In this document: positions 54,523 through 62,980 of the stretch, piece by piece
How positions within the stretch are numbered: position 1 is the first letter of the stretch
How the letters are laid out: the number at the start of each line of letters is the position of its first letter
Assembly (NCBI RefSeq): GCF_012034385.1
Contig: NZ_JAAVJB010000006.1
Coordinates: forward strand, 1 to 63,044
Length of the DNA: 63,044 bases
Source of the DNA: Streptomyces spiramenti
Lineage (GTDB): Bacteria > Actinomycetota > Actinomycetes > Streptomycetales > Streptomycetaceae
Direction of reading: 5' to 3'
Made by a program: the position numbers and the translations under genes
The notes under the pieces: generated by a model
The model's input: only the letters and a program-made list of their open reading frames with translations
The model's database searches: none
Told to the model about the DNA's origin: nothing

Positions 54523-57168
54523 TTGCGTACCGCTGAGATCCGCCGCCGATTCCTGGACTACTTCGCCGAGCGCGGCCACCACCGCGTCGCCAGCGCGCCG
54601 CTGCCGACACCGGACCCCACACTCCTGTTCATCAACGCCGGCATGGTGCCCTTCAAGCCCTACTTCACCGGCGAGGCCGCCCCGCCGTGGGACCGTGCCA
54701 CCAGCGTCCAGAAGTGCGTGCGCACCCTCGACATCGAGGAGGTCGGCAAGACCACGCGCCACGGCTCGTTCTTCCAGATGAACGGCAACTTCTCGTTCGG
54801 CGACTACTTCAAGGAAGACGCGATCCGGTTCGCTTGGGAGCTCTCCACCAACTCCCAGGACCAGGGCGGCTACGGCCTCGACCCCGACCGCATCTGGGCC
54901 ACCGTCCACCACAGTGACGACGAGTCCCGCGAGATCTGGCGCCGCGTCTCCGGCCTGCCCGACGACCGCATCGTCGCCCGCGGCGACGAGGACAACTTCT
55001 GGTCCATGGGCGTCCCCGGCCCCTGCGGCCCCTGTTCCGAGCTGTACTACGACCGCGGCCCCGCCTACGGACCCGAGGGCGGGCCGGAGGTCGACGAGGA
55101 CCGGTACATGGAGTTCTGGAACCTCGTCTTCATGCAGTACGAGCGAGGCGCGGGCCCCGGCAAGTCCGGCTACCCCATCCTCGGTGAACTGCCCCGCCGC
55201 AACATCGACACCGGCATGGGTCTGGAGCGCATGGCCAGCCTCCTCCAGGGCGTCGACAACCTCTACGAGATCGACGAGACGCGGCCGATCCTCGACCACG
55301 CCGCCAAGATCACCGGCGTCCGCTACGGCGCCGACCACGAGAACGACGTCCGGCTCCGCGTCATCGCCGACCACGTCCGCACCGGCCTGATGCTCCTCGC
55401 CGACGGCACCGCCCCCGGCAACGAGGGCCGCGGCTACGTGCTGCGCCGTATCCTGCGCCGCGCCGTCCGCGCCACCCGCCTCCTCGGCTACCAGGACCCG
55501 GCGCTGCCGGAGCTGCTGCCGGTCGCCCGCGACTGCATGTCGCCCAGCTACCCGGAGCTGGCCGAGGAGTTCGAGCGCATCTCGCAGCAGGCCTACGGCG
55601 AGGAAGACGCGTTCCGCAAGACCCTCAAGCAGGGCACCACCGTCCTCGACACCGCCGTCGAGAAGACCAAGGCCGACGGCGGCAGCACGCTCGCCGGCGC
55701 CCAGGCGTTCCTCCTGCACGACACCTACGGCTTCCCCATCGACCTCACCCTGGAGATGGCCGCCGAGCAGGGCGTCGAGGTCGACCGCGACGGGTTCGCC
55801 GCCCTCATGACCGAGCAGCGCGAGCGTGCGCGCGCCGACGCCCGCAACCGCAAGGCCGGCGCAGCCGACACCGCCGCGCTCCGCACCGTGCTCGACGCCA
55901 ACGGCCCCACCGACTGGGTCGCCTACGAGGCGCTGGAGACCGAGTCCAAGGTCCTCGCCCTCCTCGGCCCCGCCGGGCCGCTGCCCGTCGCCACCGCCGG
56001 GGACATCGTCACCGTCGTACTCGACCGCACCCCGTTCTACGCCGAGTCCGGCGGCCAGGACTCCGACGCCGGCCGACTGACCGGCACCTCCGCCGAGGCC
56101 GAGGTCCTCGACGTGCAGCGCGCCCTCCCCGGGCTCGTCGTCCACCAGGTGCGCGTCACCGCCGGTGAACTCGCCGCCGGTGACGCGGTACGCGCCGCGG
56201 TCGACGCCGAGTGGCGCACCGGCGCCCGCCAGGCCCACTCCGGCACCCACGTGCTCCACGCCGCGCTCCGGCAGATCCTCGGCCCGGCGGCACTCCAGGC
56301 CGGTTCCTACAACCGGCCCGGCTACCTGCGCCTGGACTTCCCGTGGCGCGGGGCGCTCTCCCCGACCGTTCGTTCCGAGGTCGAGGAGGCCGCCAACCGC
56401 GCGCTGCGCCAGGACCTGCCGGTCGGCGTGCGGTGGATGCCGCTCGCCGAGGCCAAGGAACTCGGCGCGCTCGCCCTGTTCGGCGAGGCCTACGGCGAGA
56501 AGGTCCGCGTCGTCGAGATCGGCGGCGCCTGGTCCCGTGAACTCTGCGGTGGCACCCACGTCCAGCACGCCTCGCAGGTCGGCACCATCGCCCTCACGGC
56601 CGAGGCGTCCGTCGGCGCCGGGATGCGCCGCGTCGAGGCGGCCGTCGGAGTCGAGGGCTTCGCCTACCTGGCGCGCGAGCGCGACCTCGTCGCCCAGCTC
56701 GCCGACCAGCTCCAGGCACCCCGCGAGCAGCTCACCGAACGGGTCGGCGTGCTGCTGGAGCGGTTGAAGACCGCCGACCGCACCATCAACGAGCTGCGCC
56801 GCAAGGAGTCCATGGGCCGCGCGACCGAACTGGCCGCCGGGGCACGGGACATCGCCGGCACCCTCGCCGTCACCACCACCATCGACGGTGACGGCGGCAG
56901 CGCCCGCGAACTCGCCCTGGCGATCCGGGACCGGCTCCCCGAGCGCACCCCGGGCGTCGCCGTCGTCGGTGCGGGCGCCGGGCCCAAGGGCGTCGTGGTC
57001 GTCGCCGTGAACAAGGCGGCCAAGGCGGCGGGCCGTTCCGCCGCCGACGTCGTCAAGGGCCTCCTCGGTGGTCGCGGCGGCGGCAGCGCCGACGTGGCCC
57101 AGGGCGGCGGCATCCCCGCCGCAGAGCTGGCCACCACCCTCGACGGGCTGCCGGGGCTGCTGAGCTGA
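54523..57168 (+). CDS. alaS: Alanyl-tRNA synthetase (probably a second copy)
   Basis: 881-residue class II synthetase charging tRNA-Ala. It is complete. The catalytic domain begins MRTAEIRRRFLDYFAERGH and contains FINAGMVPFKPYF, VQKCVRTLDIEEVGKTTRHGSFFQM and FWSMGVPGPCGPCSE. The editing domain has HSGTHVLH (near residue 571) and CGGTH (near 674), so mischarged Ser/Gly can be removed; the C-Ala domain ends the protein. The start is TTG, six bases after GGAG; no ATG or GTG fits. The sequence differs from the housekeeping Streptomyces AlaRS as I remember it, and the usual neighbours are absent. Confidence 0.93.
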   Translation: MRTAEIRRRFLDYFAERGHHRVASAPLPTPDPTLLFINAGMVPFKPYFTGEAAPPWDRATSVQKCVRTLDIEEVGKTTRHGSFFQMNGNFSFGDYFKEDAIRFAWELSTNSQDQGGYGLDPDRIWATVHHSDDESREIWRRVSGLPDDRIVARGDEDNFWSMGVPGPCGPCSELYYDRGPAYGPEGGPEVDEDRYMEFWNLVFMQYERGAGPGKSGYPILGELPRRNIDTGMGLERMASLLQGVDNLYEIDETRPILDHAAKITGVRYGADHENDVRLRVIADHVRTGLMLLADGTAPGNEGRGYVLRRILRRAVRATRLLGYQDPALPELLPVARDCMSPSYPELAEEFERISQQAYGEEDAFRKTLKQGTTVLDTAVEKTKADGGSTLAGAQAFLLHDTYGFPIDLTLEMAAEQGVEVDRDGFAALMTEQRERARADARNRKAGAADTAALRTVLDANGPTDWVAYEALETESKVLALLGPAGPLPVATAGDIVTVVLDRTPFYAESGGQDSDAGRLTGTSAEAEVLDVQRALPGLVVHQVRVTAGELAAGDAVRAAVDAEWRTGARQAHSGTHVLHAALRQILGPAALQAGSYNRPGYLRLDFPWRGALSPTVRSEVEEAANRALRQDLPVGVRWMPLAEAKELGALALFGEAYGEKVRVVEIGGAWSRELCGGTHVQHASQVGTIALTAEASVGAGMRRVEAAVGVEGFAYLARERDLVAQLADQLQAPREQLTERVGVLLERLKTADRTINELRRKESMGRATELAAGARDIAGTLAVTTTIDGDGGSARELALAIRDRLPERTPGVAVVGAGAGPKGVVVVAVNKAAKAAGRSAADVVKGLLGGRGGGSADVAQGGGIPAAELATTLDGLPGLLS

Positions 57169-57185
57169 CGACCGGAGTTCTCGGC

Positions 57186-57228
57186 CGACGGGCCGGGCAC
57201 GCGCGAACCGCGCGTGCCCGGCCCGTCG
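57186..57228 (+). terminator. Terminator after alaS
   Basis: Perfect 20-bp stem (57186-57205 with 57209-57228) with an AAC loop, 17 bases past the alaS stop. It should separate the tsaD-alaS transcript from the following lipoprotein genes. Confidence 0.88.
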
Positions 57229-57383
57229 TGCATGCGTGCGTCGGCGGCGGGGATTCGGTGCGGTGCGCGTGGCTTGTGACGTGTTCGGTACGGGGTGCGT
57301 CTGGCCGGTCGGGTCGCGGGTCGGTAGCGTGCTGTGACGTCGGTTCGCTGTTCCGTTGTCGTGTTGTTGGGGGAGTTCTCGCT

Positions 57384-58046
57384 ATGAAGCGCCACCTGGT
57401 CCTGCCCGTCGTCGCCGCGGCGACGGCCGGACTGCTGCTGACGTCCTGCTCCAGCGGGGACTCCGAGCCGGACGACGACATCGCTGGTGCACAGACCTCG
57501 GCACCGCCGGAGGAGCCGGACGACGAGGGCTCGGAAGGCGACGCGGACAGCGACGCGGAGGAGCCCGACGACGACATCGACCGCCCGGAGATCGAACTCC
57601 CAGAGGACATGACCAAGGAGTTCGAGGACGTCGACACCGACGACTCGGTAGAACTTGCCGTACTCGCCGACCAGGAGCGTTATGCCTCTGCTGTGGACGA
57701 AGCGATCGCTGACGGGGAGGCGGGCTCAGCACTCAGCTTCTACGCGACCGGCGAGGGGTACATCAGCGCGCTGGACCTTGTGTCAGGTTTCCACGAGGAC
57801 GGGTACCGCGTCGGTGGATCCACCAGGTATTACAACAGGTCCGTGACGCTGCGTGATTCCGGAATCGCGACATCTTCCTACTGTGTTGACTTCTCGAATG
57901 CCTACTCGGTGGACGTGGAGACCGGCGAGGAGTTTCCTGAGGGAGACGAGCAGGGTCTCTACTCGTTCCGCCAGGTCCTGAATGAGGCTGGCGTATGGCA
58001 AGTCGATTCCTGGACTGCCGCATCCGGCGGTGACTCATGCGACTGA
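57384..58046 (+). CDS. Lipoprotein of duplicated pair, copy 1
   Basis: 220 residues. Signal MKRHLVLPVVAA... with lipobox LLTSC (Cys at residue 22), then a 70-residue Asp/Glu/Pro linker (EPDDDIAG...DAEEPDDDIDRPEIELP). The domain (about 85-220; FYATGEGYISALDLVSGFHEDGYRVGG, two Cys in SSYCVDFS and at the C-terminus) could be an NTF2-like fold, but no family was recognised with certainty. ATG start after GGGGGAG. Its last 10 bases overlap the start of the secreted-protein gene, so the two products are probably made together. Its paralogue is at 59297-59959. Confidence 0.82.
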   Translation: MKRHLVLPVVAAATAGLLLTSCSSGDSEPDDDIAGAQTSAPPEEPDDEGSEGDADSDAEEPDDDIDRPEIELPEDMTKEFEDVDTDDSVELAVLADQERYASAVDEAIADGEAGSALSFYATGEGYISALDLVSGFHEDGYRVGGSTRYYNRSVTLRDSGIATSSYCVDFSNAYSVDVETGEEFPEGDEQGLYSFRQVLNEAGVWQVDSWTAASGGDSCD

Positions 58047-59089
58047 GGACCTTGGGTGCAATCATCGTGACCTCTGCGGCATTGTGTCTGCCTTTTGGCG
58101 CCGCATGGGCCCAGCCCTCCGGTAATTTTTTGGACCGTTCGAAGGAATCTAGCGGGAGCCGTGATGGCGGCACCCTGGCGGCCGGGGCCTCGTTCCGCGG
58201 CGTCGTGATCGAGGGTGACACCGGCGGCGGGGGGCAGATGAGTCCGGTGATGACGACCTGGGAGCCCCCGGCCTGTTACTTCGCCCCGAAATGGACTGCT
58301 CCGGAGTTCAAGGCGTGGTGGACCGGTCATGTGCTGCCGATGGCAGGGAACATGGAGAGCGCGGAGTTCACGTCCGAGCTGACGCGGGAGCACAAGAAGC
58401 TCTACGGGCCGGATGGCAGGTACGAGGATCACAACGTCGCACGGGCCGATGAGGGGACCTGGTGGGGTGTTTACATCAACCCGAACGCCCGGGGGACCCA
58501 GGAGGCGATGGCGTGTTACCTGGACGAGTCGTACATCTGGGTGGAGCATTCCGATCCTCCGCCGCCTGGCCCAGGAGTGCCGGATGCTGCGATGTTGGCG
58601 GAGTTGGCGTATGAGCATGTTGATATTCCGGGGTTGTCTTTCGAGGTGAGTCCGGCTGCTGATGCGCAGAAGGTGAATTTGGCGACGTGGGTGTGGTTGC
58701 CGGCGTCGGAGTTGGGGTCGGTTTCGGTGACGGCGAGGTTGGATGGTTACGCGAGTCTGTCGTCGACGGTGACGGCGCGGCCGGTGTCGGTGTCGTTGGA
58801 TGCGGGGACGGCGGATGCGACGGTGCATGCGGGGTCGGGTGGGTGTGCGGTGTCGTCGGCTGGGGTGATCGGTGCGGAGTGGACGAGTGCGCGGAAGGGT
58901 GAGACGCCGCCGTGTGGTGTGACGTATCACCGGGCGACGCATGGTGGGGGTGGTTACGAGTTGAGTGCGACGGTGACGTGGGAGGTGAGCTGGGAGGGGT
59001 CCGACGGCAGCGGCGGTGATCTTCCGTCGGGTGAGTTCGGCTCGTCCCTGCCGGTGCAGGTGCAGGAAGTGCAGACCATCGTGCGCTGA
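58037..59089 (+). CDS. Secreted protein of duplicated pair, copy 1
   Basis: 350 residues. Signal peptide to about residue 26 (AAWA). An N-terminal domain with many Trp/Tyr (PPACYFAPKWTAPEFKAWWTGHV, GTWWGVYINPNARGT) is conserved with its paralogue. The C-terminal domain (about 190-350; VDIPGLSFEVSPAADAQKVNLATWVWL, two Cys, CGVTYHRATHGG, LSATVTWEVSWEG) resembles secreted Streptomyces proteins often labelled enoyl reductase. I see no reductase motif and consider that label unsupported. Codons 188-301 use almost only G- or T-ending triplets, unlike the rest. Function unknown. Confidence 0.82.
   Translation: MRLRTLGAIIVTSAALCLPFGAAWAQPSGNFLDRSKESSGSRDGGTLAAGASFRGVVIEGDTGGGGQMSPVMTTWEPPACYFAPKWTAPEFKAWWTGHVLPMAGNMESAEFTSELTREHKKLYGPDGRYEDHNVARADEGTWWGVYINPNARGTQEAMACYLDESYIWVEHSDPPPPGPGVPDAAMLAELAYEHVDIPGLSFEVSPAADAQKVNLATWVWLPASELGSVSVTARLDGYASLSSTVTARPVSVSLDAGTADATVHAGSGGCAVSSAGVIGAEWTSARKGETPPCGVTYHRATHGGGGYELSATVTWEVSWEGSDGSGGDLPSGEFGSSLPVQVQEVQTIVR
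58593..58938 (+). repeat. 346-bp near-identical block, copy 1
   Basis: Matches 60503-60848 base for base except for one position (T at 58861, C at 60771). It covers the first two-thirds of the C-terminal domain of the secreted protein. Third codon positions in it are nearly all G or T. Confidence 0.92.
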
Positions 59090-59296
59090 CCGGCCGCAGG
59101 GAGGTTGCCCGACTTGGTGTGTGCGCGGGGAATCGCTCGGTGCATGTCCGGCCCGTCGTGCGTGCGTTGGTGGTGTGGTGGGTGGTTTGTGACGTGTTCG
59201 GTACGGGGTGCGTCTGGCCGGTCGGGTCGCGGGTCGGTAGCGTGCTGTGACGTCGGTTCGCTGTTCCGTTGTCGTGTTGTTGGGGGAGTTCTCGCT

Positions 59297-59959
59297 ATGA
59301 AGCGCCACTTGGTCCTGCCCGTCGCCGCCGTGGCGGCGGCCGGTCTGCTGCTGACGTCCTGCTCCGGCGGGGACTCCGAGCCGGACGACGACATCGCGGG
59401 CGTGCAGTCCCCGTCGCCTTCGGAGGAACCGGACGGCGAGGGTCCGGAGGACGACGCGGACAGCGACGCGGAGGAGCCCGACGACGGCATCGACCGCCCG
59501 GAGATCGAACTCCCGGATGACATGACCAAGGAGTTCGAGGACGTCGACACCGACGACCCGGACGAACTTGCCGTCCTCGCCGATCAGGAGCGATTCGTCG
59601 CTGCGCTGAACGTCTCCATTACGAGGGGCGAAGCTATTGAGGCGCTCAACTTCTACGCAACAGGTGAGGGCTACATCACCGCGCTTGAACTTGTCGCGGA
59701 TTTCCGCGACGACGGTTACAGCATCGGAGGCGATTTCCGCTACCTGAACCGTTCGGTCTCGCTGGGGGGCGACGGTACGGCGACCTCGACGTACTGCTCC
59801 GATTTCGCTGATTCCTATTCGTTGGAGATCGAGTCCGGCGAAGAGTACCCGGAGGGGGATGAGCCGTTCTTCTATTCGTTCGCTCACGAGGTGAACGACT
59901 CTGGGGTCTGGCAGGTCACGTCGTGGTTGGCCACATCGGAGGCTGACGAATGCGTCTGA
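59297..59959 (+). CDS. Lipoprotein of duplicated pair, copy 2
   Basis: 220 residues, the same length as copy 1. The signal, lipobox LLTSC and acidic linker are almost identical; the domain after residue 85 keeps FYATGEGYI-ALEL and the paired Cys but differs at many positions (for example FRDDGYSIGGDFRYLNRSVSL versus copy 1). ATG start with the same GGGGGAG site. It overlaps its secreted partner by 10 bases, exactly as in copy 1. Confidence 0.82.
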   Translation: MKRHLVLPVAAVAAAGLLLTSCSGGDSEPDDDIAGVQSPSPSEEPDGEGPEDDADSDAEEPDDGIDRPEIELPDDMTKEFEDVDTDDPDELAVLADQERFVAALNVSITRGEAIEALNFYATGEGYITALELVADFRDDGYSIGGDFRYLNRSVSLGGDGTATSTYCSDFADSYSLEIESGEEYPEGDEPFFYSFAHEVNDSGVWQVTSWLATSEADECV

Positions 59960-60999
59960 GGCCAGTCGGAGTCCTCGTCGGTGCGACCTTCGTCCTGGGC
60001 GGACTTGCGAGCGTGGCGGCGGCCGAGCCCCGAGGCGGTTTGAACGATCGCACGGAGCGGGTCACTGGAGGTAGCGGCGGCGGTCGTGTCTCGGCGGAAG
60101 CGTCTTTCAGCGGTGTCATTGTGGACAACGGGAGTGCTTCTAGTGGCAGCCTGATCTCGTCGTCCACCTGGAAGCCGCCGGCGTGCTACTTTGCGCCCAG
60201 GTGGACCGCTCCGGCGTTCAAGTCGTGGTGGGAGGGCCATGTCCTGCCCATGGCTGGGAAGATGGAGTCCTCGGACTTCCAGTCCGACCTCACCCGGGAG
60301 CACGAGGAGCTCTACGGCCCCGAGGGGGTGTACCCCGATCACAATATGGAGCACCAAGAGGACGGCACGTGGTGGGGAGTGCACATCAATCCGACTGCAC
60401 GCGGCACCGCTGAGGCGATGTCGTGTTACCGGGGGGCGTCGTACCTCTGGGTGGAGCACTCCGATCCGCCCCCGAGTATGTCCGGTATCCCGGATGTGCA
60501 GGTGTTGGCGGAGTTGGCGTATGAGCATGTTGATATTCCGGGGTTGTCTTTCGAGGTGAGTCCGGCTGCTGATGCGCAGAAGGTGAATTTGGCGACGTGG
60601 GTGTGGTTGCCGGCGTCGGAGTTGGGGTCGGTTTCGGTGACGGCGAGGTTGGATGGTTACGCGAGTCTGTCGTCGACGGTGACGGCGCGGCCGGTGTCGG
60701 TGTCGTTGGATGCGGGGACGGCGGATGCGACGGTGCATGCGGGGTCGGGTGGGTGTGCGGTGTCGTCGGCCGGGGTGATCGGTGCGGAGTGGACGAGTGC
60801 GCGGAAGGGTGAGACGCCGCCGTGTGGTGTGACGTATCACCGGGCGACTCATGCCACTGGTGGTTACGAGTTGAGTGCGACGGTGACGTGGGAGGTGAGC
60901 TGGGAGGGGTCCGACGGCAGCGGCGGTGATCTCCCGGCGGGCGAGTTCGGCTCGTCCCAGCCGGTCCAGGTGCAGGAAGTGCAGACCATCGTCCGCTGA
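59950..60999 (+). CDS. Secreted protein of duplicated pair, copy 2
   Basis: 349 residues, one fewer than copy 1. Signal peptide ends near residue 25 (AAAEP). The N-terminal domain keeps the framework W-PPACYFAP-WTAP-FK-WW-GHVLPMAG-MES, LTREH, LYGP, GTWWGV and WVEHSDPPP, while many intervening residues differ. The C-terminal domain is practically identical to copy 1 because of the shared 346-bp block. Function unknown; likely acts outside the cell with the lipoprotein. Confidence 0.82.
   Translation: MRLRPVGVLVGATFVLGGLASVAAAEPRGGLNDRTERVTGGSGGGRVSAEASFSGVIVDNGSASSGSLISSSTWKPPACYFAPRWTAPAFKSWWEGHVLPMAGKMESSDFQSDLTREHEELYGPEGVYPDHNMEHQEDGTWWGVHINPTARGTAEAMSCYRGASYLWVEHSDPPPSMSGIPDVQVLAELAYEHVDIPGLSFEVSPAADAQKVNLATWVWLPASELGSVSVTARLDGYASLSSTVTARPVSVSLDAGTADATVHAGSGGCAVSSAGVIGAEWTSARKGETPPCGVTYHRATHATGGYELSATVTWEVSWEGSDGSGGDLPAGEFGSSQPVQVQEVQTIVR
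60503..60848 (+). repeat. 346-bp near-identical block, copy 2
   Basis: Partner of 58593-58938, with one base difference. The abrupt edges suggest gene conversion or replacement of a domain-length cassette. Confidence 0.92.
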
Positions 61000-61042
61000 C
61001 CACCGTGCGGGCGGGTCGGGGCCCGACGCCGCCGGCGGCAGG

Positions 61043-61059
61043 GGGCGGGGACCCCGCCC
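61043..61059. terminator. Weak hairpin after the duplicated genes
   Basis: GGGCGGGG-A-CCCCGCCC, 44 bases past the last stop. The loop is too small as drawn (the stem would open), so this is tentative. Confidence 0.35.
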
Positions 61060-61096
61060 GGGGTGAAAGCGGTGGGAAGCGGGCTGTGGTGCTCGG

Positions 61097-61120
61097 TACG
61101 ATCGGTGGTGGCTTGCCACC
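61097..61120 (+). promoter_or_regulatory. Candidate proS -10 box and inverted repeat
   Basis: TACGAT (61097-61102) fits TANNNT. It is followed by GGTGGC-TT-GCCACC (61107-61120), which would lie at the transcription start, the same arrangement as in front of tsaD although the repeat sequence differs. No good -35 is visible. Confidence 0.35.
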
Positions 61121-61261
61121 GTCCGGACCCGCCCCGGCCCCCAGGACCGCGCGACGGGCACCGGCCGCGGCGGTGGGCGCCGTCAGGTGCGTGGCGGGGC
61201 GAGTCCGGTTCCCGGGCCGTGCCGGCCCGCGCCCGCCACTGCTTCGACGAAGAGAGTTCCC

Positions 61262-62980
61262 ATGCGCTGGTCCCAGCTGTACGTCCCCACCCTGCGTGAC
61301 GACCCCGCGGACGCGGAGGCCGCCAGCCACCGGCTGCTGGTCCGCGCCGGTTTCGTCCGACAGCTGTCGGCCGGCCACTACGCGCTGCTGCCGCTGGCCG
61401 TCCGGGTGCGGGAGCGCGTGAGCCGGATCGTGCGCGAGGAGATGAACCGCATCGGCGCGCTGGAGTGGGCGATGCCCACCATGCACCCGGCGGAGATCTG
61501 GGAGCGCTCGGGCCGCCTGGAGGTCATGGGCGACGAGATGTTCCACCTCAAGGACCGCAAGGGCGCCGACCTCGTCCTGGGCATGACCCACGAGGAGATC
61601 TTCACGACCTTCGCCGCGCAGGGCCTCGCCTCCTACAAGCAGCTGCCGCAGATGTGGTACCAGCTGCACACGAAGTTCCGTGACGAGCCCCGCCCCAAGA
61701 GCGGTCTGCTGCGTGTCCGCGAGTTCACCATGAAGGACTCGTACAGCTTCGACCTGGACGAGGCCGGCCTGGACCGTTCGTTCGAGCTGCACCGTTCCGC
61801 CTACGAGCGGATCTTCGCCCGGCTCGGCATCCCCGCGATCGGTGTCGAGGCGTCCAGCGGTTCCATGGGCGGCTCCGCCTCGGTCGAGTTCATGACGGAG
61901 ACCGCCGCCGGTGAAGACCTGGTCGTCCACTGCCAGGGCTGCGGCTACGCGGCCAACGTGGAGAAGGCGACCTCCACCCTGGCGAAGATCATCGACGAGC
62001 CCGCCGCCACCGACGCGCCGGAGCCGTTCGACACCCCCGACGTCCGCACCATCGAGGACCTGGCGCGTGACCACGGCCTGCCCGGCGAGCGGCAGGTCAA
62101 GACGCTGGTCTACGTGCTGGACGGCGAACTGACCCTGGTGCTGCTGCGCGGCGACCACAGCCTGGTGGAGCAGAAGCTGACGGACTCCACCGGCGCGGTC
62201 GAGGCCCGCCCGGCGCAGGTGGAGGAGATCCGGGCGGCGCTCGGTGCCTCCCCGGGCAGCCTCGGCGCGGTCGGCGTGGCCGACCTGCCGATCGTCGCCG
62301 ACGAGGCGCTGCGCGGCCGGAGCAACATGGCGACCGGCGCGAACCGTGACGGGGTCCACGTCCGGGGCGTGGACGTGGAGCGCGACATCACCGTCGGCCG
62401 CTGGGCGGACCTGCGGGAGACCACCGCGGGCGAGCCCTGCCCCACCTGCGGCAAGCCGCTGTCGGTGATGAACTCGGTCGAGGTCGGGCACATCTTCAAG
62501 CTCGGCTCCAAGTACTCCGAGGCGCTCGACCTCACCGTGCTCGGCCCCGACGGCAAGAGCGTCACGCCGATCATGGGGTGCTACGGCATCGGTATCGAGC
62601 GCGGTATCGCCGCGATCGTGGAGGCGCACCACGACGACAAGGGCATCGTCTGGCCCGTCTCGGTGGCGCCGTTCGAGGTGGCGGTCGTGCCGATCGGCAA
62701 GGACGACGAGATCAAGAAGACCGCGGACGAGCTGTACGACGCGCTGCGGGAGGCCGGTGTCGACACGGTGCTCGACGACCGTGACGAGCGGCCCGGCGTG
62801 AAGTTCTCGGACATCGAACTGGTCGGCATCCCCTACCGGATCACCATCGGCCGCCGCGGACTGGCCAACGGCGTCGTGGAGTTCGCCTCCCGCGTCGGCG
62901 GCGAGACGGAGGAGCTGCCGCTGGCGGAGGCCGCGCAGCGGGTCGCCGCGCTGGTCGCCGAGGCGCGCGCGGCGCACTGA
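61262..62980 (+). CDS. proS: Prolyl-tRNA synthetase with editing insertion (probably a second copy)
   Basis: 572-residue bacterial-type class II ProRS. The catalytic core begins MRWSQLYVPTLRDDPADAEAASHRLL and has GMTHEEIFTTF (motif 2 region near residue 110), KFRDEPRPKSGLLRVREFTMKDSYSF, and GCYGIGIERG (motif 3, near 440). The insertion domain (about 220-400) keeps VKTLVYVL and the GASPGSLG loop used to clear Ala-tRNA-Pro. The anticodon-binding domain ends the protein. ATG start. The N-terminus differs from the housekeeping Streptomyces ProRS as I remember it and is closer to other bacterial lineages. Confidence 0.93.
   Translation: MRWSQLYVPTLRDDPADAEAASHRLLVRAGFVRQLSAGHYALLPLAVRVRERVSRIVREEMNRIGALEWAMPTMHPAEIWERSGRLEVMGDEMFHLKDRKGADLVLGMTHEEIFTTFAAQGLASYKQLPQMWYQLHTKFRDEPRPKSGLLRVREFTMKDSYSFDLDEAGLDRSFELHRSAYERIFARLGIPAIGVEASSGSMGGSASVEFMTETAAGEDLVVHCQGCGYAANVEKATSTLAKIIDEPAATDAPEPFDTPDVRTIEDLARDHGLPGERQVKTLVYVLDGELTLVLLRGDHSLVEQKLTDSTGAVEARPAQVEEIRAALGASPGSLGAVGVADLPIVADEALRGRSNMATGANRDGVHVRGVDVERDITVGRWADLRETTAGEPCPTCGKPLSVMNSVEVGHIFKLGSKYSEALDLTVLGPDGKSVTPIMGCYGIGIERGIAAIVEAHHDDKGIVWPVSVAPFEVAVVPIGKDDEIKKTADELYDALREAGVDTVLDDRDERPGVKFSDIELVGIPYRITIGRRGLANGVVEFASRVGGETEELPLAEAAQRVAALVAEARAAH

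Larger units (their letters stand above)
57271..59089 (+). repeat. Tandem duplication, copy 1
   Basis: First of two adjacent copies of a unit of about 1.91 kb, each with upstream region, a lipoprotein gene and a secreted-protein gene. Identity to copy 2 (59184-60999) is near perfect in the upstream region and lipoprotein signal, lower in the middle, and near perfect again at 58593-58938 and beyond. Confidence 0.9.
59184..60999 (+). repeat. Tandem duplication, copy 2
   Basis: Second copy of the unit, offset by 1913 bases at the gene starts and 1910 at the gene ends. It carries its own copy of the upstream region, including the ribosome site. Confidence 0.9.

Noticed and set aside
58037..60999. 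Label enoyl reductase for the secreted proteins
   Set aside because: The C-terminal domain resembles proteins given that name in databases, but no nucleotide-binding or catalytic reductase motif is present and the proteins carry signal peptides.
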